Both the position numbers and the translations under genes were made by a program. A DNA stretch of 64,000 nucleotides from Sphingopyxis italica (GTDB taxonomy: Bacteria > Pseudomonadota > Alphaproteobacteria > Sphingomonadales > Sphingomonadaceae): positions 248,001 through 312,000 of the forward strand of contig NZ_JAATIT010000003.1 in NCBI RefSeq assembly GCF_011926545.1. Reading direction: 5' to 3'. The notes under the pieces are model-generated. The model had not been told where the DNA came from, did not search any database, and was given only the letters and a program-made list of their open reading frames with translations. Numbering within the stretch: the stretch's first letter is position 1; each line of letters starts with the position of its first letter. Below, in pieces: positions 17,772-27,162 of this stretch.

Positions 17772-20297
17772 CTAAAACGCCTTGCGCCACTCCAGTTCGA
17801 CATAGCGACCGAGCGGATCGGTATAACCCGGCTGATAGTTCAGCGGCACAACCCCGCTCGCGTCGGTCACCTTGCGCTGTGCGTCGAACAGATTGTTGAC
17901 CGACAGGCGCAGGCGCGATCCTTTCAGGAAGGGCAGGTCGTCGGTCAGCTTCGGCATCTGGTTGAAATCGGCGAAGAAGCGCAGGTTGAACGTCGCGAGA
18001 TCGTGGAACTTCAGATCGCCGTTGGCACCGCCGACGATGCGGCTGCCGCTGTCATATTTGGCGCTGACCCGCGTCCCGAAGCCCTTGTAGAAAAGGCCGC
18101 CGTCGAGTTCGAGGAGGTGACGATTGGTGCCGCCGCCGCTGCCCGTCGCCGATCCGTTCAACAGGTCGAGTTCGGGAACGCCCGGGCCGATCAGTATTTT
18201 GTCGGTCAGCTTGATCGTGTGGTAGAGCGACACCTGCCAGCGCCCACCCTGCTGCTGCCGGCCGCCGAACATGCCGCCGCGCCCGCCGCCGCGGCCACGG
18301 AAGCCTCCGCCGCCACGTCCGCGGCGCTGCTCGCCTGCCTCGGCGGGTGGACGCTGTCCTTCGGCGGCGGGGGGCGGTGTGGCAGCCTCGCCGCCTTCAC
18401 GCGGCGCCGCCGCGTCCGCATCGCGCCGGGGACGGTCGCCGGCACCCGAGCGGCCGCCTTCGCCGCGCCCACGGCCGCCGCCCGAGCCCGCTTCGCTCTG
18501 GCCGAAGCTCTTGCCGAAATTGAAGCCCCAGCGAATCTGCGAATTGGTTGCGCGCTCGAAATTGACCGGACGCTGGTCGATCGCGAGCAAGGTTCCGTCG
18601 TCGTCGCGGATCACCCGGTCGGGAAAGGCCGCTTCGATCTCCGGGGTCAGCAGCGGAAAATTGTTCGCCGTGTCGTTGCTCTGGTTGCGGTTGTAATTGA
18701 TCGAGAAGCGGAGCCCCTCGACCATCGGCACCTCCCAGTTGAGCCCGACCTTGAGGTCGCGGCGCTGCTCGGCGAGCAGGAACGGATTGCCGCCGCTGAT
18801 CGTGTCGATCAGCACCGTCTGGCCGGTCCGGAAGTCGTAATAGGTGACACCCTCGGTCCGAAGCGGCGCTGCGCCGAGCTGGGTCATGCTGGGCGCCGCT
18901 TCGTCGCTGGAAAAGCTCGTGAGCAGCGACAGATTGTCGGTGACGCCCCAGTTCAACGTCGCGCCCCAGCTCGTCAGCGCCGAAAAGTCGCTCGGTCGTT
19001 CCGCCTGAGCATTCAGCGTCAATGACAGGCGGCCGATATTACCGATATCATATTCGGGATCGAGCAGCGGCACGGTGAGCGAGCCGAAGACGCTCGGCGT
19101 GTCGCGCGCCAGCTCGGTCGTGACGATGTCGAGGCCGCGCTCGGTTCGGCTGTCGAAACGCTGCCCGCTATAACCGCCGGTGATCGAGGAGCGGATCGGG
19201 CCCGCCCAACCCTCGACGACGCTGCCCGAAATATTGGCTTTGGTGCCAAAGCTCTGCTGGCTGCTGTCGAACCGGTCGCGCGTGCCGCTTTCCTGTTCGG
19301 TGAAGGTGCGCTGATCGGCGTCGGCATAATTGCCGGTCACCGACCAGCGCCAGTCGCCGAGCATGCCATTGACGCTCGCCGAGCTGGTCCAGTTCTGCGA
19401 ACGGCTGTCGCGGCGACGGGGATCGTCGGGGTTGCCGTTCCGCGGGCCGAGCAGCGACAGGCTGTCGTTCTGGTCGAAACGCAGGCTGACCGAGGCCTCG
19501 GTGACCTTGTCGATGTTGCGCACCAGCGTGCCGTCGATGACATATTGGTCGCTCGCGGGAGCCAGACTGCGCGCGGGCGCGCCGGCGGCGAGGACGGGGT
19601 CGTCGTAAACGAGGTCGCGCTCGCTTTCGAGCAGCATCGTCTGATGCTCCCAGCTGGCGTTGAGGTTGAGCCGGCCATTGTCGCCGATCGCCATGAAAGC
19701 GGGTTCGAGTTCGTTCTTGAACTGCCCCCCCTGCGTCGGAATGCCCGCCTCCGCCTCGACCGAAATCTGGCGGAAGTCGGGCTTGAGCACGAAATTGACG
19801 ACGCGCTCGGTCGCGGCATAGCCATATTCGAGCGCGACTTCCTCGGGGAAAATCTCGACCTTGGCGATCGCTTCGGGCGGGATGTTGCGCACCGCGCCGA
19901 AGCCCGAAATGCGCCGTCCGTTGACGAGGATGACCGGCCGTCCGCCGCGCCCGCGGCCCGAGCGCGTCTGCGGTTCGAGCGCGTCGAGCAACTCCTCGAT
20001 CGACGAGGCGCCATAGCTGGCGATCGCCGCCTCATCGAGTTCGGCCTCCGCCCTGATGTCGGTGGCGAGCTGGCCCGCGAGGCGCGGCGCCGTGACGATG
20101 ATCTCGTCCTCGCTATATTCGTCCTCCTCCGATTCATTGTCGGCGGATGCCGGAGGGGCCGCCTCGGCGGGCTGCTCGGCGACCGCGGAGGCCGCGGCGG
20201 GTCCGATCGGAGCCGCTGCCATCGCCGGCAGCGCCAACGAAGCCCCGGCCGCAAGGAGCGCGGCACGCGCGGAAATAGGCAGGCGGATAATATTCAT
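17772..20297 (-). CDS. TonB-dependent receptor with an RGG-rich insert
   Basis: 841 residues from the ATG at 20297, which begins a clear signal peptide (MNIIRLPISARAALLAAG, cleavage after AMAAA); an upstream in-frame ATG at 20339 is less likely. The plug domain has EIIVTAPR and VILVNGRRISGFG. The barrel ends in ELEWRKAF with a terminal Phe, as expected for outer membrane proteins. Residues ~605-689 are an insert rich in Gly, Arg, Pro and Glu (GRGRGEGG, FRGRGGGRGG), which is unusual for a barrel. Substrate unknown. Possible oar-like or carbohydrate/peptide uptake receptor. Confidence 0.85.
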   Translation of the reverse strand: MNIIRLPISARAALLAAGASLALPAMAAAPIGPAAASAVAEQPAEAAPPASADNESEEDEYSEDEIIVTAPRLAGQLATDIRAEAELDEAAIASYGASSIEELLDALEPQTRSGRGRGGRPVILVNGRRISGFGAVRNIPPEAIAKVEIFPEEVALEYGYAATERVVNFVLKPDFRQISVEAEAGIPTQGGQFKNELEPAFMAIGDNGRLNLNASWEHQTMLLESERDLVYDDPVLAAGAPARSLAPASDQYVIDGTLVRNIDKVTEASVSLRFDQNDSLSLLGPRNGNPDDPRRRDSRSQNWTSSASVNGMLGDWRWSVTGNYADADQRTFTEQESGTRDRFDSSQQSFGTKANISGSVVEGWAGPIRSSITGGYSGQRFDSRTERGLDIVTTELARDTPSVFGSLTVPLLDPEYDIGNIGRLSLTLNAQAERPSDFSALTSWGATLNWGVTDNLSLLTSFSSDEAAPSMTQLGAAPLRTEGVTYYDFRTGQTVLIDTISGGNPFLLAEQRRDLKVGLNWEVPMVEGLRFSINYNRNQSNDTANNFPLLTPEIEAAFPDRVIRDDDGTLLAIDQRPVNFERATNSQIRWGFNFGKSFGQSEAGSGGGRGRGEGGRSGAGDRPRRDADAAAPREGGEAATPPPAAEGQRPPAEAGEQRRGRGGGGFRGRGGGRGGMFGGRQQQGGRWQVSLYHTIKLTDKILIGPGVPELDLLNGSATGSGGGTNRHLLELDGGLFYKGFGTRVSAKYDSGSRIVGGANGDLKFHDLATFNLRFFADFNQMPKLTDDLPFLKGSRLRLSVNNLFDAQRKVTDASGVVPLNYQPGYTDPLGRYVELEWRKAF

Positions 20298-20490
20298 GGG
20301 GGAGAGCCTTTGTTTTTTTGTCTTGGTTTTTCTTGGCATGACGGGGCTTAACGCCTCCTGACGCCGCGCTTTGTCCGACGTTCACTTATGTCCCGCAATT
20401 GTCGCAACAATGTGTCGAGGCCATGCCCGTTCGACGGGCGACCCATATCGACCGCTGGACAGCATGGCCCCATGCCCTTATCGGCCAGCC

Positions 20491-22077
20491 ATGCCGACTC
20501 CCGACTCTTCCTTACCGCCCGAATCCATCCTGATCATCGACTTTGGGTCGCAGGTCACCCAGCTCATCGCCCGCCGCGTCCGCGAAGCCGGCGTCTATAG
20601 CGAGATCGTCCCGTTCAGCGCCGCCGAAGCCGCGCTCGAACGGATGAAGCCCAAGGGCGTGATCCTCTCGGGTTCCCCCGCATCGGTGCCCGCGACCGGC
20701 AGCCCGCGCGCGCCGCAATCGGTGTTTGACAGCGGCCTTCCCATCCTCGGCATATGCTACGGCCAGCAGGTGATGACCCAGCAGCTCGGCGGGCAGGTCG
20801 AACCCGGCGGCGCCGATGGCGAACGCGATGGCGAATTCGGCCGCGCCTTCCTGACCGTCACCGAACCCTGCGTCCTCTTCGACGGGCTGTGGGAGGTCGG
20901 CGAGCGCCATCAGGTGTGGATGAGCCACGGCGACCGCGTCACCGCCTTCGCCCCCGGTTTCCGGATCGTCGCGATCAGCGACGGTGCGCCCTTCGCGCTG
21001 ATCGCCGACGACGAGCGCCGCTATTACGGCACGCAGTTCCACCCCGAAGTCGTCCACACCCCCGACGGCGCCAAGCTGATCGCCAATTTCGTCCGCCACG
21101 TCTGCGGCTGCAGTGGCGAATGGACGATGGCCGAGTTCCGCGCCACGAAAATTGCCGAGATTCGCGCGCAGGTCGGCGACCAGCGCGTGCTCTGCGGCCT
21201 GTCGGGCGGGGTCGACAGCGCGGTCGCCGCGGTGCTGATCCACGAGGCGATCGGCGAGCAGCTCACCTGCGTCTTCGTCGACCACGGCCTTCTCCGCATG
21301 AACGAGCGCGAGCAGGTCGAGCGGCTGTTCCGCGACCATTACAACATCCCGCTCGTCGTGGTGGACGCCGAGGAACGTTTCATGGCGGGCCTCAAAGGCG
21401 TCACCGACCCCGAAAAGAAGCGCAAGTTCATCGGCGCCGAATTCATCAATGTGTTCGAGGAGGAAGCGAAGAAGATCGGCGGCGCCGATTTCCTCGCGCA
21501 GGGTACGCTCTATCCCGACGTGATCGAATCGGTTTCCTTCACCGGCGGCCCGAGCGTGACGATCAAGAGCCACCACAATGTCGGCGGCCTGCCCGAACGC
21601 ATGAACATGAAGCTCGTCGAACCCTTGCGCGAGCTGTTCAAGGACGAGGTCCGCCTGCTCGGCAAGGAACTCGGCCTTCCCGACGTCTTCGTCGGCCGCC
21701 ACCCCTTCCCCGGCCCCGGCCTCGCGATCCGCATCCCGGGCGAAGTCAGCAAGGAACGCTGCGACATATTGCGCAAGGCCGACGCGGTCTATCTCGAGGA
21801 GATCCGCAATGCAGGCCTCTACGACGCGATCTGGCAAGCGTTCGCGGTGCTGCTCCCCGTCAAGACCGTCGGCGTGATGGGCGACGGCCGCACATACGAC
21901 CATGTCTGCGCGCTCCGCGCCGTCACCTCAACCGACGGCATGACAGCCGACATCTATCCCTTCGACGCGAGCTTCCTCAGCCGCTGCGCGACGCGCATCA
22001 TCAACGAGGTGCAGGGCATCAATCGCGTGGTCTACGACTATACGTCGAAGCCCCCGGGCACGATCGAGTGGGAATGA
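20491..22077 (+). CDS. guaA: GMP synthase (glutamine-hydrolysing)
   Basis: 528 residues, the normal GuaA length, with the start at the ATG at 20491. The N-terminal class I glutamine amidotransferase has [13 protein letters not shown], nucleophile Cys89 in GICYGQQ, and the His-Glu pair in QFHPEV. The ATP pyrophosphatase domain has the PP-loop [10 protein letters not shown], and the C-terminal dimerisation domain is complete, ending in KPPGTIEWE. It converts XMP to GMP in cytoplasmic purine synthesis. I see no riboswitch or SD in front of this start. Divergent from the TonB receptor. Confidence 0.97.
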   Translation: MPTPDSSLPPESILIIDFGSQVTQLIARRVREAGVYSEIVPFSAAEAALERMKPKGVILSGSPASVPATGSPRAPQSVFDSGLPILGICYGQQVMTQQLGGQVEPGGADGERDGEFGRAFLTVTEPCVLFDGLWEVGERHQVWMSHGDRVTAFAPGFRIVAISDGAPFALIADDERRYYGTQFHPEVVHTPDGAKLIANFVRHVCGCSGEWTMAEFRATKIAEIRAQVGDQRVLCGLSGGVDSAVAAVLIHEAIGEQLTCVFVDHGLLRMNEREQVERLFRDHYNIPLVVVDAEERFMAGLKGVTDPEKKRKFIGAEFINVFEEEAKKIGGADFLAQGTLYPDVIESVSFTGGPSVTIKSHHNVGGLPERMNMKLVEPLRELFKDEVRLLGKELGLPDVFVGRHPFPGPGLAIRIPGEVSKERCDILRKADAVYLEEIRNAGLYDAIWQAFAVLLPVKTVGVMGDGRTYDHVCALRAVTSTDGMTADIYPFDASFLSRCATRIINEVQGINRVVYDYTSKPPGTIEWE

Positions 22078-22160
22078 TCGGCGAGGCAAAAAGGGCGATC
22101 TCAGGCACGCCCAAGGACGGTCGGGTTTCGGAAAGAGGGAAAGCTGTTTGATGGGGAGTA

Positions 22161-22964
22161 ATGATACTCTATATCATTCCGATGCAGACAAGCTCCTCTA
22201 ATCGCCCGGCCGTTTCCAGTCTCTTCCGCGAAATCGAAAGGCTCCACGGCGACCTCCCCTGGGGTGTCTTCCTCGACGCGGGCACCGGCACGCATTCGAT
22301 CGGCTGGGCCGCCTCGCTCGCGACCGAGCGATGGACCGCGGTGAGCGGCGCCGAAGCCCATGCCGCGCAAGCCGCCGATGCGATCGCGGCAAAGCGCCGC
22401 GCGGCCGACCGCGTCGTCGTCGGCAATTGGGCCGATCCCGCGCTGCTGGCAGGCGAGCGATATGACACGGTGCTTGCGGACTATCTGCTTGGCGCGATCG
22501 ACGGTTTCGCGCCCTATTTCCAGCACCGGCTGTTCGCGCGGCTGCGTCCGCTCGTCGGGCGGCGGCTCTATGTCGTCGGGCTGGAGCCCTATGTGACCGG
22601 CGAGCCCGATAGCGAAGCGGGCCGCCTCGTCCGGGAAATCGGGCGCTTCCGCGACGCTTGCCTGCTTCTCGCGGGCGAACAGCCCTACCGTGAATATCCG
22701 GCGCAATGGACGGTCGATCATCTCGAAGCGTCGGGCTACCGTGTCATCGCCGCCAAGCGGTTTGCCAACCGTTACAAGGAGCGTTTCGTCGACAGTCAGA
22801 TCGATATGTGCGCGCCGCGTCTCGCGAAGATCGCGGATCACGGCCTCGCGTACGCCCTCGCCGCGCGCGGCGAGGCGCTGCGTGCCGAGGCGCTCGCGCA
22901 TGTCGCGCGCGAGGACGGACTGCGCCACGGCTTCGACTATATATTGGCGGCCGAACCCGCCTGA
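22161..22964 (+). CDS. SAM-dependent methyltransferase-like protein
   Basis: 267 residues. A nucleotide-binding glycine loop FLDAGTGTHSIGW (Asp39) and an acidic residue in VVVGNWADP fit a Rossmann-fold class I methyltransferase. The later YRVIAAKRFANRYKERFVDSQID is also seen in such proteins. Substrate unknown. The chosen ATG has GGGGAG 8 nt upstream; an ATG at 22182 is an alternative. It lies 83 bp after guaA and ends against a convergent receptor gene with a strong hairpin between. Confidence 0.7.
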   Translation: MILYIIPMQTSSSNRPAVSSLFREIERLHGDLPWGVFLDAGTGTHSIGWAASLATERWTAVSGAEAHAAQAADAIAAKRRAADRVVVGNWADPALLAGERYDTVLADYLLGAIDGFAPYFQHRLFARLRPLVGRRLYVVGLEPYVTGEPDSEAGRLVREIGRFRDACLLLAGEQPYREYPAQWTVDHLEASGYRVIAAKRFANRYKERFVDSQIDMCAPRLAKIADHGLAYALAARGEALRAEALAHVAREDGLRHGFDYILAAEPA

Positions 22965-22983
22965 CCGGCACCGAATGATCGGC

Positions 22984-23019
22984 GGAAGGAGGGGCGCGGG
23001 ACCAACTGCCCCTCCTTCC
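22984..23019. terminator. Bidirectional terminator hairpin
   Basis: GGAAGGAGGGGC (22984-22995) and GCCCCTCCTTCC (23008-23019) form a perfect 12-bp stem with a 12-nt loop. It sits in the 72-bp gap between convergent genes. Confidence 0.65.
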
Positions 23020-23036
23020 AGCCGTCCCCTTTGGTC

Positions 23037-25127
23037 CTAGAAGCTGGTGCGCAGCCCGAAAACGAAGTTCCGTCCGCGCAGCGGCGACGCGTTCTTGATG
23101 AAGGATGCGTGGTTATACGCGAGTTCGTTCGTCAGATTGGTCGCGCGCACGAACAATTCGGCATCGGCCTTCGGCCCGAGGTCGAGTTTGTAGGCGAGCG
23201 TCGCATTGAGCATGTCATAACCGGCCGTCCGCGTTTCGAACGCCGCGATCCGGTCCTGTTCGAAGACATGATAATATTCGACGTCGCCCGACAGCGGTCC
23301 CCATCGTCCGTCGGCGCGGGCGCCGAGACGACCGGCAGGAATGCGCGGTAGATTGCCGAGATCGCCCTTGAACTTGGCCCGCACATAGTCGCCGAACAGC
23401 GACACGCCGACGGTGCCGAAATCATGCCGCACCTCGCCATCGACGCCGGTGAAGGTCGCGTCGGCGGCGGTGTAGCGGATGAGCCGGAAATCCTCGAACT
23501 GGTCGAGCGTGTTCGCGAAGATATAGTCGTCGAAATCCTGATGATAGGCGCCGATCGTTAAGGTCGTCGCGCCCTTTGTCTTGCGAAAGGTCAGGTCGAT
23601 CGACTTGCCGGTTTCCTTGCCGAGCGTCGCGGTGCCGAGTTCATAGGTGTTCGTGGCGAGATGGATACCGCGCGCATAAAGCTCCTGCACATTGGGCGCG
23701 CGCTGCGACCGCGCGAGCGACAGCGCGAGCGAATAGTCACCGCCGATGTCCCAGATCGCCGCGCCCGAGACCGAGAAGGGCTTGTGGCTGATTTCGCGGT
23801 TCAGCGTCGTCTCGATCCGCTGCCATTCCTGCCGCGCCGCGAGTTCGAGGCGGACGGGGCCGGCCGCGAGCGTCTCCATCAGGAACAGTGCGGTATTGCG
23901 CGTCTCGCTTTCGGGCAGGAACGCCTCTTCGCCGACCGCGCTGAACCGGCTTTCCGAATGCTGGACCCCGAACGCGCCGCGCAAGGGACCGATCGGCTTG
24001 TGCGCCAGTTCGAAGCGAAGCTCGTGCGCCTTGTTGCTGAAGGTCGTCGCGACCTCGTCATGCTCGATCTCGTCATGCTCGTAATCGGTGAACGACAGCC
24101 GGAAACGCACCTTCTCGAACCCGGGAAGCGGATCTTCATATTCGCTGCGGATGTCGAACCGCTCGCTGCGCAGTTTGACGAACGGCACTTCCTCATGCTC
24201 GTGGTCGTGATCATGGTCGTGATCGTGATCCTCGTCGTCGTGCCCGTGCCCGCCGCAGTGCAAACTGCTGCCGTGCGGATGGCAGCCTTCATAGTCGTGG
24301 CTGTGCCCCGGCAGACCATATTCGCTGCGCTGGCGCGTGTAGGCGACGCCGAGATAGCCGCCGCTGCCGACCCAGGAACCGCCGACGGTGAAGGTCGACG
24401 TGTCGTTGTACGACCCGTCGACATGGCGTTCGCCAAAGCCCTTCGGCACGCGGTAATCGTTCGACGACCGGTGGACGCCCTCGACCCGCAACGCGAGCCC
24501 CTGCCCGCCGATCGTGATCCCGCCGACCAGCGATCGCTCGTCGTCCGCGGTGCCGAGGCGCCCCTCGACCGTGCCCGCGATACCGCCGTCGGGGATCGAG
24601 GTCGGCACCTTGTCGTCGAGAAGATTGATCGCGCCGCCGATCGCGCTGCCGCCATAGAGCAGCGCCGAAGGACCGCGCAGCACCTCGATCCCGCGCAGCA
24701 GCAGCGGCTCGGTCGTCACCGCATGGTCGGGCGAGATCGCCGACGCGTCGCGGACGCTGGCGCCATCGGAGAGCGCCTGGACGCGCGGGGCGGTTTGGCC
24801 GCGAATCACCGGCCGACTCGCGCCGCCGCCGAAATTGTCGAAGTGGATGCCGGGCTGCCCGGCGAGCGTGTCGCCGAGCGTTGCTTGCCGGCGATGGACC
24901 AGTTCCTCGCCCATCAATGTAATCACCGGCGTCGCGGTCTCGTCGACGCGGAGTCCGAGGACATTGGCCGAGACGACGATCTCGGGATCGGCGGTGCTGC
25001 CCGCCTGCATGAAGCCCGTATCGGGCATGGTTGCGGGTTTGGCGGGCGGCGTCGATTCGACCGCGAAGGCGATATGGGGAACCGCCGCCGGAATCGCGGC
25101 GGACAGGAGGAGAGCTCGAAACTTCAC
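23037..25127 (-). CDS. TonB-dependent receptor, ZnuD-like, His-rich
   Basis: 696 residues with a signal peptide (MKFRALLLSAAIPAAVPHIA), TonB box-like EIVVSAN, plug domain (VIRGQTAPRVQALSDG, RGIEVLRGPSALLYGGSAIGG) and barrel ending NFVFGLRTSF. Residues ~272-314 are a loop very rich in His and Asp, including HDHDHDHDHEHEE and two Cys (EGCHPHG, LHCGGHG). Such a loop is known from the zinc receptor ZnuD, so uptake of zinc or another divalent metal is likely. A 21-bp palindrome 33 bp upstream is a candidate metal-regulator site. Confidence 0.88.
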   Translation of the reverse strand: MKFRALLLSAAIPAAVPHIAFAVESTPPAKPATMPDTGFMQAGSTADPEIVVSANVLGLRVDETATPVITLMGEELVHRRQATLGDTLAGQPGIHFDNFGGGASRPVIRGQTAPRVQALSDGASVRDASAISPDHAVTTEPLLLRGIEVLRGPSALLYGGSAIGGAINLLDDKVPTSIPDGGIAGTVEGRLGTADDERSLVGGITIGGQGLALRVEGVHRSSNDYRVPKGFGERHVDGSYNDTSTFTVGGSWVGSGGYLGVAYTRQRSEYGLPGHSHDYEGCHPHGSSLHCGGHGHDDEDHDHDHDHDHEHEEVPFVKLRSERFDIRSEYEDPLPGFEKVRFRLSFTDYEHDEIEHDEVATTFSNKAHELRFELAHKPIGPLRGAFGVQHSESRFSAVGEEAFLPESETRNTALFLMETLAAGPVRLELAARQEWQRIETTLNREISHKPFSVSGAAIWDIGGDYSLALSLARSQRAPNVQELYARGIHLATNTYELGTATLGKETGKSIDLTFRKTKGATTLTIGAYHQDFDDYIFANTLDQFEDFRLIRYTAADATFTGVDGEVRHDFGTVGVSLFGDYVRAKFKGDLGNLPRIPAGRLGARADGRWGPLSGDVEYYHVFEQDRIAAFETRTAGYDMLNATLAYKLDLGPKADAELFVRATNLTNELAYNHASFIKNASPLRGRNFVFGLRTSF

Positions 25128-25159
25128 AAAAACCCCTTTCGTATCTGGACGCCGGCCGT

Positions 25160-25180
25160 ATATGAGACGTTATCTCATAT
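25160..25180. promoter_or_regulatory. Palindromic operator upstream of the ZnuD-like receptor (Zur candidate)
   Basis: Perfect 8-bp arms ATATGAGA (25160-25167) and TCTCATAT (25173-25180) around CGTTA. It lies 33-53 bp before the receptor start, where a promoter would be. Its position before a zinc-type receptor suggests Zur, but the sequence differs from the usual alphaproteobacterial Zur box core, so other metal regulators are possible. Confidence 0.5.
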
Positions 25181-25255
25181 CACAACCCCGCCAAGGGCTT
25201 TTCTTGCATGTGTCTTCTTCCCCGCGCGCCTTCGCGGCGCGCGGCCGCCCTCACG

Positions 25256-26443
25256 TCACTCGAAAATGTCCAGCGGGACCGCTTCGCCTATCCGCGTTTG
25301 GCCGCGCCCGTCGGGGTGAAGATTGTCCCCGCGCTGCAGCGCGGGGTCCAAACGCTTGGGATTGGAGGGGTCGGCGACGAACTTCTCCATGTCGACGACG
25401 GCGTCGAACGTCCCCGAGGTCCGGATCCAGTCGTTGACCCGCATGCGCATCGCCTCGCCCGCGTCGGTGTGATAATTGGCGCCCTCGAACGGCAATATGG
25501 TCATGCCGATCGCCTTGATGCCGCGCCGGTGCGCGCTTGCGACAAGCTTTTGATAGCCGTCGATCAGTTGCTCATAGGATATGGTCGGCGCCGTCGTCCC
25601 GTCCGGTCGGCGCCGGCCCGAACTGCCGATGTCGTTGACCCCCTCGAGGATCACGACATGGGTGACGCCCGGCAACGCCAGAACGTCGCGATCGAATCGT
25701 TCCACGGCGCTCGGCCCCGCCCCGTGCGAAACAACCCGATTGCCTGAAATCGCCTGCGTCACGACCACATGGGGCTTGCCGACCCGTGCCAACCGGCGGC
25801 CGAGGACATCGCCCCACCGGCAGATCGGCACGGCATCGATCGCGCATCCCGTATTGTCGGTGATGGAATCGCCGAACGCCACGATCACCGGTCGTGCCGC
25901 CTTGCCCAACACATCGACGCCGGCGAGCAAGGGCCGGTGGTCGGACGTGCGCACGGCGGCAAAGGGGGTCCGCGTGAAATTGCCGGGTGCCGATATCAAG
26001 GTCTTGTCGCCGGAGGCGCCATGTACCGTGTCCAGTTCCACGGAGCCTGGAAGATAGATCGAAATTTCGATCACATCGAACGCATCGACCCGCAGTTCTG
26101 CCGCATCGCTGATCAGGGTTTCTCCAGCCGGCACCCGCACCGTGGGCCGGCCGCCGAAGCGAACGGGAACGGCGTTTTCGCCCGGTCGCCCGACGCTGGC
26201 CGCTCCGATAGTAAGCGGTTTGCCGCCATATTCATGGGACAAGCGAAGCCGAATGGCGCCGCCCTCGGCGCCAACGCGAACCGCAAACCGTACCGTAGCG
26301 TTCTCGATCGCTACTTCCTGCTTCTCGTTCGCGGCTTCCCACATGCTCGCGGACCAGGCGGGCGTCCATTCCCCTTTCGCCGGGGCGGCCGCGACCAGCA
26401 GCAGGGCGCCGGCAGCGACAAAGGGTTTCCAAAGGCGACGCAT
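25256..26443 (-). CDS. Secreted SGNH/GDSL hydrolase
   Basis: 395 residues from the ATG at 26443, preceded by GGGAG; the longer frame lacks a signal peptide. The signal peptide is MRRLWKPFVAAGALLLVAAA. After an N-terminal beta-rich domain (~150 residues) comes the SGNH catalytic domain: block I AFGDSITDN, block II Gly in AISGNRVV, block III EGVNDIG and block V DNLHPDG with the Asp-His pair. It resembles secreted esterases for plant or glycan acyl groups; substrate unknown. Divergent from the GFA gene. Confidence 0.85.
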   Translation of the reverse strand: MRRLWKPFVAAGALLLVAAAPAKGEWTPAWSASMWEAANEKQEVAIENATVRFAVRVGAEGGAIRLRLSHEYGGKPLTIGAASVGRPGENAVPVRFGGRPTVRVPAGETLISDAAELRVDAFDVIEISIYLPGSVELDTVHGASGDKTLISAPGNFTRTPFAAVRTSDHRPLLAGVDVLGKAARPVIVAFGDSITDNTGCAIDAVPICRWGDVLGRRLARVGKPHVVVTQAISGNRVVSHGAGPSAVERFDRDVLALPGVTHVVILEGVNDIGSSGRRRPDGTTAPTISYEQLIDGYQKLVASAHRRGIKAIGMTILPFEGANYHTDAGEAMRMRVNDWIRTSGTFDAVVDMEKFVADPSNPKRLDPALQRGDNLHPDGRGQTRIGEAVPLDIFE

Positions 26444-26584
26444 TCTGCACTCCCATGTTCGCAGGATATTTTTCCCGATTTGGCGCCACTCGGACACGGC
26501 AGGATGCGGCGTGGGCCGATTGTCGCCTGCACCATAAACCGAGATGATATATATGATAAAATTCCGCGACAAGCCCCAAGATCA

Positions 26585-26661
26585 GTGCGCGGCGTATCGC
26601 CGCCGCGCACCGCTTCCCCGCGCGCGCATTGTGAGCGCGCCCCGCCTTGTGATAGCAAGGC
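26585..26661 (+). promoter_or_regulatory. Three consecutive hairpins in the leader of the GFA gene
   Basis: Hairpin 1: GTGCGCGGCG/CGCCGCGCAC (26585-26610). Hairpin 2: GCGCGC/GCGCGC (26622-26640). Hairpin 3: GCCTTG/CAAGGC (26644-26661), which includes the AAGG ribosome binding site of the gene starting at 26665. Such an arrangement could control translation or simply stabilise the mRNA. The rest of the 221-bp gap has an AT-rich promoter-like stretch at about 26545-26562. Confidence 0.45.
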
Positions 26662-26664
26662 GTC

Positions 26665-27147
26665 ATGGACAGGATCGAAACCCAGGCCTCGGGCGGCTGT
26701 CAGTGCGGCGCGGTGCGCTACCACGTCAGCGCGGTGCTCGACACGTCGCATATCTGCCATTGCCGCATGTGCCAGAAGGCGGCGGGTAATTTCTTCATCG
26801 CGCTGATCGGGGTGCCGCGCGATGCGATCGGCTGGACGCGCGGCACGCCGGCCTGGTTCAACAGCTCGGACAAGGCGGCGCGCGGCTTCTGCCGGGACTG
26901 CGGGACGCCGCTCGCCTATGATTATTTCGAGAGCAAACATATCAACCTGACCACCGGTTCGTTCGACGATCCGTCGCTCTTCCCGCCGCAGGTCCAGTTC
27001 GGTCTCGAAGGCCAGCTGTCGCTGTTCGAAGATTTGCCGATCAAGGGCGAGGGAACGACCGAGGAGACGATGAGCGAGCTCGTCGGCGCGATCAAGGCGA
27101 GCAACCACCAGCATCCCGATCACGACACCGAGGCATGGCCGCGCTGA
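26665..27147 (+). CDS. GFA family zinc protein
   Basis: 160 residues of the glutathione-dependent formaldehyde-activating (GFA/CENP-V) family. Zinc ligands are visible as CQCGAVRY, CHCRMCQ and CRDCG, followed by DYFESKHINLTTGSFDD. The family includes enzymes that bind S-hydroxymethylglutathione, but many members have unknown substrates; a true formaldehyde role cannot be claimed. The start codon follows a hairpin that contains the ribosome binding site. Confidence 0.85.
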   Translation: MDRIETQASGGCQCGAVRYHVSAVLDTSHICHCRMCQKAAGNFFIALIGVPRDAIGWTRGTPAWFNSSDKAARGFCRDCGTPLAYDYFESKHINLTTGSFDDPSLFPPQVQFGLEGQLSLFEDLPIKGEGTTEETMSELVGAIKASNHQHPDHDTEAWPR

Positions 27148-27162
27148 GGCGCGCGGAGCGCG

